Part shown: positions 1 through 7,626 of the stretch, piece by piece
Layout of the letters: every line of letters starts with the position of its first letter
Position numbering within the stretch: position 1 is the first letter of the stretch
Assembly: GCA_963726125.1 (NCBI GenBank)
Contig: CAVSBG010000001.1
Coordinates: 124,001 to 188,000, forward strand
Source: JAMXLO01 sp963726125
GTDB lineage: Bacteria > Pseudomonadota > Alphaproteobacteria > Acetobacterales > Acetobacteraceae
DNA: 64,000 bases
Reading direction: 5' to 3'
Notes under the pieces: model-generated
Seen by the model: only the letters and a program-made list of their open reading frames with translations
Database searches by the model: none
Told to the model about the DNA's origin: nothing
Made by a program: the position numbers and the translations under genes

Positions 1-378
1 GATGCGGCCGGGCATTTCGCGCTTGGTGCGATCGTGCTGCGGTTTTCCAATGCGTCTGGTCAGCTTGGCGCTGCCATCGGCATGGACAGCGCGTTCATGC
101 AGCAGCAGCGGCGCGGTTTCTCGACGTTCGAGCTGATCCTGCACGTGTCCGGCGTGTTGCGGCTGGACCTGCCCTATTTGGTTGAAACCGGCATTGGTCA
201 TCTGGGCAGTTCGTCGCTGCGCATGATCCATCGCATGACCAATGCGCGGACGGGCGATGAGGTCGCGCGGCTCAGCCAGTTCGGCGTCAACCTGGATCTC
301 GACGCGCGGCGGCCTGCGCGGTGGCCGGATGCGATCCGCGAGCGGGCTGCCGCGCTGGTGGTGCAGGAGAGCCGTTGA
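1..378 (+). CDS. Hotdog-fold acyl-CoA thioesterase family protein, 5' partial
   Basis: The reading frame is open from base 1, so the N-terminus lies upstream of the window; about 125 C-terminal residues are visible. The segment FSTFELILHVSGVLRL, followed by a helix-like stretch and then strands around GSSSLRMIHRMTN and VARLSQFGVNLDL, matches the central helix and long strands of the 4-hydroxybenzoyl-CoA/acyl-ACP thioesterase hotdog fold. Such enzymes hydrolyse acyl-CoA thioesters in the cytoplasm. The TGA stop is directly followed by the ATG of the GFA gene, so the two are probably co-transcribed. The substrate cannot be told, and the catalytic N-terminal Asp/Glu region is not in the window. 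Confidence 0.7.
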   Translation, partial: DAAGHFALGAIVLRFSNASGQLGAAIGMDSAFMQQQRRGFSTFELILHVSGVLRLDLPYLVETGIGHLGSSSLRMIHRMTNARTGDEVARLSQFGVNLDLDARRPARWPDAIRERAAALVVQESR

Positions 379-786
379 ATGCGTTCTCGAACAGCGTGTT
401 GTTCGTGTGGGCAGTTGCGCATTGAGGTTCATGGCGAACCGCTTGGCGTTGGCGTTTGCCACTGCCTGGCCTGTCAGCGCCGCACTGGCAGTGTTTTCGC
501 GGCGTTGGCCAGCTTCGCGGCTCCATATCAGGTTTTCGGCGCTGCGACCGAGTACGTGCGTGTCGGCGATCAGGGCGCCAGATTCAGGTTCCGATTCTGT
601 CCTGTGTGCGGAACGACGGTGTTCCACACCGAAGAGGGTTATGAACGATCGTCGGCGAGCGTCGCGGTGGGTGCCTTCGCCGACCCGTGTTTTCCGGAGC
701 CTCAAGTCTCGGTCTATGAGTGTCGTCGACATCCTTGGGTGCAACTACCGCCGGGGATAAGGACACATGACCAGGATCCGAGCTGA
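379..786 (+). CDS. GFA (glutathione-dependent formaldehyde-activating/CENP-V) family protein
   Basis: The 135-residue protein has the zinc-ligand pattern of the GFA fold: CCSCGQ near residue 8, CHCLACQRRTGS near residue 28 and FCPVCGTTVF near residue 73. This family is named after Paracoccus Gfa, which promotes formaldehyde-glutathione adduct formation; most members have no proven substrate. The length is normal for the family and both CxxC zinc sites look intact. The start is the ATG immediately after the TGA of the thioesterase, implying translational coupling. Function beyond zinc binding and a possible role with thiol adducts is inference. Confidence 0.85.
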   Translation: MRSRTACCSCGQLRIEVHGEPLGVGVCHCLACQRRTGSVFAALASFAAPYQVFGAATEYVRVGDQGARFRFRFCPVCGTTVFHTEEGYERSSASVAVGAFADPCFPEPQVSVYECRRHPWVQLPPGIRTHDQDPS

Positions 787-1072
787 TGGGGTCTTTGGGT
801 TCCGATGTACTACGCAGTGTCGGGTTCGGCGGTTTGTTGGACGATGAGAGGGAGCTGCTGCTTGAGTTACGCCGTTGTCTGGGAGTTCGTCGCGTTGGTG
901 CGTTCGAGGAATGGCCGTTCGCACAGAAGGGGTCTGCCAGTCCCGCTGGCTGCCGGCAACATTGTCGGACCGTTGACCGTCGGTTCTGCGGTTCCTAGCG
1001 TGCCGGGATCAGCCGCGTGATGAGCTGGTCGGACGACCCGTAATCTCGGCGAAGAAATTTACTGGGGGTACC
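787..1072. other. Intergenic stretch without a convincing gene
   Basis: An open frame of 70 codons starts at 786, where its ATG overlaps the TGA of the GFA gene, and ends at 998. It contains a leucine/glutamate-rich piece (DDERELLLELRRCLG), but its second half looks like non-coding drift and no family is recognised. It may be the remnant of a small gene. No clear promoter or terminator was seen. The downstream acetamidase has only a loose ribosome site (GGGGG, 4 bases before its ATG). Confidence 0.4.
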
Positions 1073-1981
1073 ATGACCACGCACCGCTTTCATCCCACGC
1101 GCTATTTCAACGTTATCGGCACCGCGGAGCCGTGCCTTCGGGTCGCGGACGGCGATACCGTGGTGACCGATACGATCGACGCGTCCGGTCTTGACGCTCA
1201 TGAGGTCGCGGTTGGCGGCCGGCCGAATCCGATGACGGGGCCATTCTTCGTGGAAGGCGCCGAACCCGGCGACACGTTGTCTGTCCGCATCGAACGGTTG
1301 ACGCCGAGCCGGGCGACGGGTTGGACGTATTCTCCCCTCGCCTTCACGGTGCTGGACCCGGCGGCGATACCCGAGCGGCCGGCGCCGCAGCGGGTTGTCT
1401 GGGATATCGGCGGTAATAGCGGGACCGTGCGGCTGCGCGAACCCTCGAAAGGCCTGGAGGGATTCGCGCCACCACTGCAACCGATGATCGGCTGCTTCGG
1501 GGTGGCGCCGGCGCTCGGCCAGGCGCTGTCCACCGCAACGAGTGCGCAGAATGGCGGCAACATGGACTATCGGCTGTTTGGGCCGGGGACGACGGCGTGG
1601 TTCCCGGTTTCGGTGCCGGGCGCGCTGTTCTACCTCGGTGACGGCCACGCCTGCCAGGGCGATGGCGAGATTGTTGGCACTGGGATCGAAACGTCTTTTG
1701 AGATGGAAGTAACGTTTCGTGTCCTGAAGCGGACGATCAACTGGCCTCGCGGGGAGACGACAGAGGATATTTTCACTGTCGGCAATGCTCGACCGCTCGA
1801 TCAGGCATTGCAGCACGCGACGACCGAGATGGTGCGCTGGCTGGCTGAGGACTATGGGCTGGACGCGCGCGCTGCGAGCCATTTGATGGGCCAGGTGGTG
1901 CGCTACGATGTGGGGAATGTGTTCAATCCGGCGTTTACGGTGGCGTGCCGGATTGCCAAGCGCTGGCTGACGAAGCAGTAG
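1073..1981 (+). CDS. Acetamidase/formamidase family protein
   Basis: The 302-residue protein has the FmdA_AmdA family layout: an N-terminal beta-rich half with VADGDTVVTDTIDASG and the stretch NPMTGPFFVEGAEPGDTL (residues 44-61), then the C-terminal half with GGNMDYRLFGPGTT and a dense run of acidic and glycine residues (LYLGDGHACQGDGEI). The family hydrolyses formamide or acetamide to ammonia and the acid, or related short amides. The length matches the 300-residue short type rather than the roughly 410-residue Methylophilus type. It stands alone between a short intergenic gap and a convergent exported protein. The exact amide substrate is unknown. Confidence 0.88.
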   Translation: MTTHRFHPTRYFNVIGTAEPCLRVADGDTVVTDTIDASGLDAHEVAVGGRPNPMTGPFFVEGAEPGDTLSVRIERLTPSRATGWTYSPLAFTVLDPAAIPERPAPQRVVWDIGGNSGTVRLREPSKGLEGFAPPLQPMIGCFGVAPALGQALSTATSAQNGGNMDYRLFGPGTTAWFPVSVPGALFYLGDGHACQGDGEIVGTGIETSFEMEVTFRVLKRTINWPRGETTEDIFTVGNARPLDQALQHATTEMVRWLAEDYGLDARAASHLMGQVVRYDVGNVFNPAFTVACRIAKRWLTKQ

Positions 1982-2051
1982 GACGCCGGAGGCGCGGCAC
2001 AGCGCCAGCTGCCGACCCGTTCAACGGAACACCGGCTTTCTCAACGGGCTG

Positions 2052-2675
2052 TTACGGGCCAGAAATAGCGGTCACCTCAAAGTCAGTGACAGCCGGACTT
2101 CCCGACAAGGCTGTCGCATGGCCCTTGAGAAGGAGATGACGAACCGGATCATACCATAGGTCCCACACAACATGGAAATTCGTGCCGCCGCCCGGCTTGG
2201 TTTCATACCTGAGACGGGTAGCAGCAGTGCTCTGAGTGCCAACCTTAATCGTATCCGCACCGGCACGTTGCCAAATTTCCGTTGATGACCAGGACCACGA
2301 CTTCCCGCTTCTTCCCATGACGACGTCGAAGGTAGCATCATTCTTCTGTCCAGAGAGGACTGCAGCCAGCGCATTGCTGGCGTCCCCGACATATGAATTG
2401 GCCATGGGGAAGTTTGTTAGATCGTACCAAACATATATCGTGCGTCGTTGGCCGGGAAACATCGCTCCTTGGCCTTCAACATCGGCAAGGCATATAGATC
2501 TGTCTGACGCGTCTGGGCCGAGGTGCTTAACCGTGTATGTTCCTCGGTTGCTCGTTACGGCCACGGCAATCCCGGCAGTTGGGCAACCTGCAACCGTTTG
2601 TGCACTTGCGGAACCAGCTGTCGCGACGGCGGATACGGCGAGGGCGGACAGGATCATCGAAATCGACTTCGGCAT
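2052..2675 (-). CDS. Exported protein of unknown function
   Basis: The 207-residue product begins with a clear Sec signal peptide: MPKS, a hydrophobic core ILSALAVSAVATAG and a cleavage site near SASA-QT, so it is probably periplasmic. The mature part is rich in Thr, Ser and Trp (WSWSSTEIWQRAG, FHVVWDLWYDP) and ends VTDFEVTAISGP, suggesting a beta-rich domain with exposed aromatics. No family is recognised. It is convergent with the acetamidase and divergent from the epimerase remnant. Base composition is somewhat more AT-rich than its neighbours, which is compatible with transfer. It is probably a real gene because the signal peptide and the full-length frame agree. Confidence 0.7.
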   Translation of the reverse strand: MPKSISMILSALAVSAVATAGSASAQTVAGCPTAGIAVAVTSNRGTYTVKHLGPDASDRSICLADVEGQGAMFPGQRRTIYVWYDLTNFPMANSYVGDASNALAAVLSGQKNDATFDVVMGRSGKSWSWSSTEIWQRAGADTIKVGTQSTAATRLRYETKPGGGTNFHVVWDLWYDPVRHLLLKGHATALSGSPAVTDFEVTAISGP

Positions 2676-2849
2676 GTCATTAACCTCGCGGCATATAGGT
2701 TGGTTATCATTACAAAATCAGAAGATAACCGCAATGGGAACCTTTCTGCGGCGCAATCGAGTTGGACCCGCGGGCCGCGATGTGAGCCACCGCGTCACGC
2801 TGCCGCCAGAGTGTCGCCTGCACCGCTGCGGACCGTGCCAGCGAGGAGC

Positions 2850-3420
2850 GGCCATGCATCGGACCCATTCGACCCTGTGGGCCGTCCCGCGATTGGCCGA
2901 TGCCGACGGGGTCACCCAGCAACCGGCAGTGGAAGTCATCGCCCCAGCCGCGCGATGGGTGCGAGCGCCTGATCCGCATCTGGGTGCACTCTACGGCGAC
3001 GGGAGCGATCCAGTGCAGTTCATCGACGTCCGCGACCTTGCCGAATGGACCATCCGCGAAGCGCGCACCACCGGCGTGTTCAATGCCTCTGGTCCCACGC
3101 CCCTATCACCATGGACCAGATGCTGGCGACGATTGCCCAGGCCTCAGGAGTCGATCTCAAGCTTGTCTTGGCGCCCACGGCATTCTTGAAGGAGAACAAG
3201 GTCTCGCCTTAGGGCGACATGCTGTGTGGCTTCCCGATCAGGGCGAAACCTTCGGCTTCCACCGCCGCGACATTGCTCCAGCCTCACCTACCGCCCTCTG
3301 CCGCTCACCGCCGCCGACACCATGGCCTGTTCCGCACTCTGCCTGCAGAGCGTCAGGCCAAGCTCCGGGCTGATGAATGGACCACTCCCGACGGTTTGAG
3401 AAAATCTGAGATCGCGTGTC
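2850..3420 (+). pseudogene. Remnant of an NAD-dependent epimerase/dehydratase, several frameshifts
   Basis: The piece GDGSDPVQFIDVRDLAEW (around 2992-3045), followed by FNASGP, is a typical C-terminal segment of a family of NAD(P)-dependent epimerases. The continuation is in another frame (ITMDQMLATIAQASGVDLKL, about 3108-3167) and meets an in-frame TAG at about 3211. The expected family tail reappears across further frame changes as LTYRPLPLTAADTMA (about 3284) and then TLPAERQAKLRA (about 3343-3378). Upstream, LWAVPRLADADG resembles the preceding strand. The N-terminal Rossmann domain is missing. At least three frame changes make this a decayed gene rather than a sequencing slip. Confidence 0.65.
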
Positions 3421-3483
3421 GGATCGGCAAAGCCTCATGCGTCCTCGGGGGAGATGGAGCGGCAATGGATGGGAGCAAGGGTC

Positions 3484-3897
3484 ATGACGCAGCAAGCTGG
3501 AACTGCTGAAGCGGAGATCAGGGCACTGATCGAGGCTTGGGCGGACGCGGTCCGGCGGCATGACCTGCCGGCTATATTGGCACATCACTACGACGACATC
3601 ATCATGTTCGACGTGCCGCCTCCGCTGCAGTCGCATGGTATGGCGGAATACAAGAAGACCTGGGATCTGTTCTTCGCCTATCACCAAGCCGGGCAGGCCT
3701 TCGACTTCGAAGAGCTGCGAATTTGGGGCGATGACACCGTCGCCTTTGCGGTTGCCATCATGCGCTGCGGCTCGGCCACAGATAGTGGCCCTTCAGAGCC
3801 GGGTGGCCTCCAGTTTCGGCTGACCATCGGCCTTCGCAAGGTCGATGGCGGGTGGCGCATCCAGCACGAGCATCATTCGGTCCCGGCGACGGATTAG
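3484..3897 (+). CDS. SnoaL-like/DUF4440 (NTF2-fold) protein
   Basis: The product of about 137 residues has the cone-shaped NTF2-fold signature: an N-terminal helix EAEIRALIEAWADAVRRHD, then ILAHHYDDIIMFDVPPPL, a second helix and a C-terminal strand pair ending KVDGGWRIQHEHHSVP. Proteins of this type bind or isomerise small polyketide-like or steroid-like molecules, or act as stress proteins of unknown substrate. The start at 3484 is preferred over the in-frame ATG at 3454 because a purine-rich GGGAGCAAGG lies just upstream of it. It follows the epimerase remnant and precedes an SRPBCC gene. Confidence 0.82.
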   Translation: MTQQAGTAEAEIRALIEAWADAVRRHDLPAILAHHYDDIIMFDVPPPLQSHGMAEYKKTWDLFFAYHQAGQAFDFEELRIWGDDTVAFAVAIMRCGSATDSGPSEPGGLQFRLTIGLRKVDGGWRIQHEHHSVPATD

Positions 3898-3963
3898 CGG
3901 AATCGGCGCCTGATCGGCGGCTGTAACGTCTGTTCCATGAATTCATCACAAGGACGAACGAAT

Positions 3964-4407
3964 ATGCCCAATTCCGTGCACTTGCACCGCGTTCTGGCAA
4001 CCAGGCCGGAGAAAATCTATCGCGCGTTCGTCGAGGCGGACGCGCTCGCAAAATGGCTCCCGCCCAACGGCTTTGTCTGCACCGTGCATCATCTGGAACC
4101 GAAAGCCGGCGGCACGTTCAAGATGTCGTTCCGGAACTTCACGACGGGCAAAAGCCACGCGTTTGGCGGAGAATATGTCGAGCTCGTTCCGAATGAATGC
4201 CTGCGCTACACGGACAAATTCGACGATCCCAACCTGACCGGTGAGATGCTGGTGACGGTGAGTTTAAAGAAGGTATCGGTCGGCACTCAGATCGATATCG
4301 TGCAGGCGGGTCTGCCGGACGCCATTCCGCTCGATGCCTGCTATCTCGGCTGGCAAGAGTTGCTGCGAAACCTGGCAAGGCTGGTTGAGCCAGAGATCGA
4401 TCAATAG
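3964..4407 (+). CDS. SRPBCC (AHSA1-type START-like) domain protein
   Basis: The product of about 147 residues has the hallmark of the Aha1/START-like family: LHRVLATRPEKIYRAF, then WLPPNGFVCTVHHLEPKAGG, FRNFTTGKSHAFGGEYVEL and the closing helix ACYLGWQELLRNLARLVEP. This fold forms a hydrophobic ligand cavity. The start at 3964 has GGACG eight bases upstream; an ATG at 3937 would add nine residues without a ribosome site. It lies 66 bases after the SnoaL-like gene. Its ligand is unknown. Confidence 0.87.
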   Translation: MPNSVHLHRVLATRPEKIYRAFVEADALAKWLPPNGFVCTVHHLEPKAGGTFKMSFRNFTTGKSHAFGGEYVELVPNECLRYTDKFDDPNLTGEMLVTVSLKKVSVGTQIDIVQAGLPDAIPLDACYLGWQELLRNLARLVEPEIDQ

Positions 4408-4517
4408 CGCAGCGGAATCAAGCCAGGGCCGCCGGGATCGTGGCGCGTCATGTCTTGCCGGCTCGTGAGGGCAACGTTTGAACGCGCATCGTTCGCAAAT
4501 TGGTGCGGGTCGCGATG

Positions 4518-4572
4518 GCCGGTGACGTGTATCAAGCCCGGCCATGACGTGTATCGAGTCCGTCCATGACGC
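4518..4572 (+). repeat. Short degenerate tandem repeat in the gap before arsR
   Basis: Within the 239-bp gap 4408-4646, the unit GGCCGGTGACGTGTATCAAG (4518-4537) is followed by GGCCATGACGTGTATCGAG (4540-4558) and a shortened third unit with CCATGACG (4564-4571). The unit is about 22 bp. It lies 75-130 bases upstream of the predicted arsR promoter. It could be an operator array or simply a decayed repeat. Nothing else is visible in this gap. Confidence 0.45.
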
Positions 4573-4646
4573 GCCCGGAACGACATGCCATGACGTGAGT
4601 TGGAAGCCTAATTGCAACGTTTGCAACCTTCCGCCCCGACATGCGC

Positions 4647-4675
4647 TTGACAGAGACGATGCCCGGCATGATAGT
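4647..4675 (+). promoter_or_regulatory. Sigma-70 promoter of the ArsR-SRPBCC operon
   Basis: A perfect TTGACA (4647-4652) is separated by 17 bases from GATAGT (4670-4675, four of six matches to TATAAT). Transcription would start about seven bases later, at 4682-4683, which is the A of the ArsR ATG at 4683. There is no purine-rich ribosome site before that ATG, so a leaderless mRNA is likely. Confidence 0.6.
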
Positions 4676-4682
4676 TTGCTAC

Positions 4683-5054
4683 ATGGTGAAGTATCAAGGA
4701 TTGCAACTGGACCGGACCTTTGCGGCGCTCGTTGACCCGACGCGCCGGGCGATCCTGGCGCGTCTTGCGATGGAGGAGAGTGTGTCCATTGGCGAACTCG
4801 CTCGGCCCTTTGCGATCAAACTGCCGGCGGTGATGAAGCACCTCGACGTGTTGGGCACTGCGGGGCTGATTACCCGATCGAAGAAGGGTCGCATCGTTTC
4901 GGTGCGGCTTGCGGCCGAACCCATGGCAGAAGCGATGAACTGGCTGCGCCGCTATGAGCGCTTCTGGTCGGCCAGGCTTGATCGGCTTGCTGCCTACGCG
5001 GAGGCGGAGGAGGCAAAGGCTGGAACGGCAAACACCCAGGAGAACACAGCATGA
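4683..5054 (+). CDS. ArsR-family HTH transcriptional regulator
   Basis: The product of about 123 residues is a winged-helix regulator. LDRTFAALVDPTRRAILARL is the canonical first helix pair of the ArsR fold and IKLPAVMKHLDVLGTAGLIT is the recognition helix, followed by the wing SKKGRIVSVRLAAEP. No metal-binding cysteine pair (the ELCVCDL-type motif) is present, so it belongs to the metal-independent group that pairs with SRPBCC proteins. Its TGA overlaps the ATG of the next gene (ATGA), as is usual for such pairs. The start at 4683 is chosen because it fits the family N-terminus and the promoter; an in-frame ATG at 4641 lies upstream of the -35 box. Confidence 0.9.
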   Translation: MVKYQGLQLDRTFAALVDPTRRAILARLAMEESVSIGELARPFAIKLPAVMKHLDVLGTAGLITRSKKGRIVSVRLAAEPMAEAMNWLRRYERFWSARLDRLAAYAEAEEAKAGTANTQENTA

Positions 5055-5497
5055 CGAGCCTGACCCTGGTGCGCCGGATCGCTGCCCGCCCCTCGATTGT
5101 GTTCGACGCGTTGACGACGCCTGACGGCGTCGCGTGCTGGTGGGGCCCTGATGACGGACCAGTGCTTGTTGCCGAAACCGATATCCGCGTGGGCGGCCGT
5201 TTCCGGGTGCGGTTCCGGATGCTTGACGGCACGGAGCATGAGTGCAGCGGCGAGTATCTCGAAGTCGTGAAGCCCAGCCGTCTGGTCATGAGCTGGCGCT
5301 GGACGCATGGCGGTGACCCTGCGGAAGCGGGCGAAGAGTTGCGTGTCGAGATCGAACTGCGACCGATCGATACTGGAACTGAACTTAGCTTCACCCATTC
5401 GCGTTTGCGGACCGATGCGTCTCGGACAAGCCACGAACGGGGCTGGAACGGAGCGCTCGACAAGCTGGTGCGACATTTCACCAACGGCCGGGCCTGA
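5051..5497 (+). CDS. SRPBCC (AHSA1-type) protein paired with ArsR
   Basis: The 148-residue START-like protein contains LVRRIAARPSIVFDALTTPD, WWGPDDGPVL, a central GGRFRVRFRMLDGTEHECSG strand pair and the terminal helix GWNGALDKLVRHFTNG. Its start overlaps the stop of arsR by four bases (ATGA), so translation is coupled. In this common arrangement the regulator probably controls the START-like protein. The ligand or client is unknown; suggestions in the literature of detoxification or hydrophobic ligand binding are family-level only. It is followed by two glutathione transferases and a VOC protein on the same strand. Confidence 0.9.
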   Translation: MTSLTLVRRIAARPSIVFDALTTPDGVACWWGPDDGPVLVAETDIRVGGRFRVRFRMLDGTEHECSGEYLEVVKPSRLVMSWRWTHGGDPAEAGEELRVEIELRPIDTGTELSFTHSRLRTDASRTSHERGWNGALDKLVRHFTNGRA

Positions 5498-5571
5498 ACG
5501 CTGGTTTGTAGCGCTTGGTGGATGACGCTGCGGCTTATGTGCTGCTGCGAAACGACAACGGAGATTGCGAT

Positions 5572-6219
5572 ATGCTTCCGACCATCACCACCTTTGGATG
5601 GGTCCCCGAGTTCGCCCGCGGCTTTGTCCGCGACATGCGCCCGCGCTGGGCATTCGAGGAAGTTGACCAGCCGTACGAGGTGGAGCTGATCAGCGATTCG
5701 AAGAGTCCGGCGCACCGGCGCTTCCAACCGTTTGGCCAGGTGCCGACGTACCGGGACGACGAGGTTGCGATCTTTGAATCTGGCGCGATCGTGCTGCGCA
5801 TAGCGGAACGCGCCGGCAAGCTGATTCCGGTGGATCCCGCCCGGCGCATGCACGCGTTGCAGTGGGTGGCTGCGGCGCTCAATTCTGTCGAGCCCTACGT
5901 CATGGCACTCGCGATCAACGACGTTTTCGAAGCGGATCGCGAATGGTCCAATGCGCGCCACGTCAAGGTGGTCGCCGATCTGAAGACACGGCTTGGCGAC
6001 CTGGAGGCGGCGCTTGGCGAGAATGTCTGGCTGGATGGGGGTGAGTTCACTGTTGGCGACCTGATGATGATCTCCGTGCTGGCACCGCTGCGTGACTGTA
6101 ACGAGATCGCCGATTTCCCGGTTCTGGCTGGCTACATTGCGCGCGGCGAAGCCCGGCCGGCGCATAAGAAGGCGATGGCCGATCATCTGGCGACCTTCGA
6201 TGCGCCGGCCGCGGCGTGA
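5572..6219 (+). CDS. Glutathione S-transferase family protein
   Basis: The 215-residue protein has a thioredoxin-like N-terminus (ITTFGWVPEFARGFVRD, then QVPTYRDDEVAIFESGAIVL with the cis-Pro and the conserved E-S pair that binds the gamma-glutamyl moiety) and an all-helical C-terminal domain with FTVGDLMMISVLAPL, the usual N-capping position. The first-strand catalytic Ser/Cys is not obvious (GWVPEF). The start at 5572 has GGAG ten bases upstream; an earlier in-frame GTG at 5515 does not fit the family N-terminus. It probably conjugates glutathione to electrophiles in the cytoplasm. Confidence 0.88.
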   Translation: MLPTITTFGWVPEFARGFVRDMRPRWAFEEVDQPYEVELISDSKSPAHRRFQPFGQVPTYRDDEVAIFESGAIVLRIAERAGKLIPVDPARRMHALQWVAAALNSVEPYVMALAINDVFEADREWSNARHVKVVADLKTRLGDLEAALGENVWLDGGEFTVGDLMMISVLAPLRDCNEIADFPVLAGYIARGEARPAHKKAMADHLATFDAPAAA

Positions 6220-6306
6220 TTTTGCCCGCTCACGATCTTCGGCGTTTTCACGCGGATCATCGAGACCGGCCACACACTGATTTCACAAGTTTAGGGAGGT
6301 TGACTC

Positions 6307-6819
6307 ATGACGAACATCGACATGCCCCGGAAGAAGATTGTGACCTGCTTGTGGTTTGATCATGGTCAGGCGCACGAGGCGGCGAAATTCTACGCTGCAA
6401 CCTTTCCCGACAGCCACGTGAAGTCCCGCCACCAGTCGCCGTCCGATTATCCCGATGGCAAGCGGGGTGACGAACTGATGGTCGAGTTCACGGTGTTGGG
6501 CATGCCATTTCTTGGTCTCAACGGGGGGTCGCATTTCAGGTTCAACGAAGCGGTCAGTTTTCAGGTATATACCGACAGCCAGGAGGAGACCGATCGTTAC
6601 TGGAACGCGATTGTTGGAAACGGCGGCCAGGAGTTGCAGTGTGGCTGGTGCAAGGATAAGTTCGGTGTGTCGTGGCAGATCACGCCGAGAGCGCTGATGA
6701 ACGCGATGGCGGATCCCGACAGGGCGGCGGCGAAGCGTGCCATGGAGGCCATGATGGGCATGAGGAAGATCGACATCGCCGCGATCGAGCGGGCGCGTGC
6801 CGGTGGGGCGGGAGCATGA
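6307..6819 (+). CDS. VOC-superfamily protein (PhnB/3-demethylubiquinone methyltransferase-like)
   Basis: The 170-residue protein carries the motif KIVTCLWFDHGQAHEAAKFY, then FTVLGMPFLGLNGG and CGWCKDKFGVSWQITPRAL, the standard order of PhnB-type vicinal-oxygen-chelate proteins. Although often labelled 3-demethylubiquinone-9 methyltransferase, this group has no SAM-binding fold and its activity is uncertain. A good GGGAGG ribosome site precedes the ATG. Its stop overlaps the start of the following glutathione transferase (ATGA), so the two are made together. With the ArsR-SRPBCC pair and two GSTs it resembles a detoxification module. Confidence 0.88.
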   Translation: MTNIDMPRKKIVTCLWFDHGQAHEAAKFYAATFPDSHVKSRHQSPSDYPDGKRGDELMVEFTVLGMPFLGLNGGSHFRFNEAVSFQVYTDSQEETDRYWNAIVGNGGQELQCGWCKDKFGVSWQITPRALMNAMADPDRAAAKRAMEAMMGMRKIDIAAIERARAGGAGA

Positions 6820-7475
6820 GCCTGCAACTGTTCGGGCACCCGTTTTCGTCTTACACGATGAAGGCGCTTATTGCGCTGTACGAGAACGGGACGCCGTTTG
6901 ACTTCCGGATACTCGATGCGGATCATCCGGAGAACGCGGCGGAGCTGGCGCGGCGTTGGCCGATCGCGCGGTTCCCGCTGCTCGTCGATGGCGGGACAAC
7001 GGTGTTCGAAACGAGCGCGATCATCGAGCATCTCGCCGCGTTTTATGCTGGGCCGGTGCCGCTGATCCCCGCTGATGCAAAAGACGCCGTGGCGGTACGG
7101 ATGCTCGATCGGGTATTCGATTGCCACGTGATGGGGCCGATGCAGGCCATCGTGCTTGATGCGCGACGTCCCGAGGATGCTCGGGATCCTTACGGTGTCG
7201 CGCAGGCTCGAACTGCGCTCGATACGATCTATGGCTGGCTCGACCATGAGCTGGCGGGGCGGGAATGGGCGGCCGGCGATGCTTTCACTCTGGCCGACGC
7301 TGCCGCTGCGCCCGCACTGTTCTACGCCGACTGGGCGCACCCGATTGGCGAGGATCGCACGACACTCAGGGCCTATCGCGCACGGCTGCTCGCGCGGCCC
7401 TCGTTTGCCCGCTGCATCGAGGAGGCGCGTCCGTATCGGCGCTTCTTCCCGCTTGGTGCGCCTGATCGGGACTGA
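6816..7475 (+). CDS. Glutathione S-transferase
   Basis: The 219-residue protein has a clear GST N-terminal domain: LQLFGHPFSSYTMKALIALY with a candidate catalytic Ser/Tyr, then RFPLLVDGGTTVFETSAII with the cis-Pro and Glu-Thr-Ser glutathione-binding residues. The C-terminal helical domain contains WAAGDAFTLADAAAAPALFY, the N-capping box. It overlaps the VOC gene by four bases. It is more canonical than the upstream GST at 5572. It is the last gene of the rightward cluster; the 150 bases that follow to the convergent racemase-family gene hold nothing recognisable. Confidence 0.9.
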   Translation: MSLQLFGHPFSSYTMKALIALYENGTPFDFRILDADHPENAAELARRWPIARFPLLVDGGTTVFETSAIIEHLAAFYAGPVPLIPADAKDAVAVRMLDRVFDCHVMGPMQAIVLDARRPEDARDPYGVAQARTALDTIYGWLDHELAGREWAAGDAFTLADAAAAPALFYADWAHPIGEDRTTLRAYRARLLARPSFARCIEEARPYRRFFPLGAPDRD

Positions 7476-7626
7476 TGCCAAGACGCTTGGGCCGGTTGAT
7501 CGAGGCAGGCCATGACGGGGTTGGAGAGCGCGGCCAGGACAGGGTTGGAGGGTCAATGCTATTGGCGGTGTGAGTAGCCGATCGACGGGCGGCGTGGTCG
7601 CTTTCACGGCCAACGCGCTTCTCCAT

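Noticed and set aside
786..998. 70-codon open frame after the GFA gene
   Set aside because: The start overlaps the GFA stop attractively, but the second half is not protein-like and no family is known; reported only as intergenic content.
4870..6273. 467-codon minus-strand open frame
   Set aside because: It lies antisense to the ArsR, SRPBCC and GST genes, which have family motifs and ribosome sites; its composition is Arg/Ser-rich shadow.
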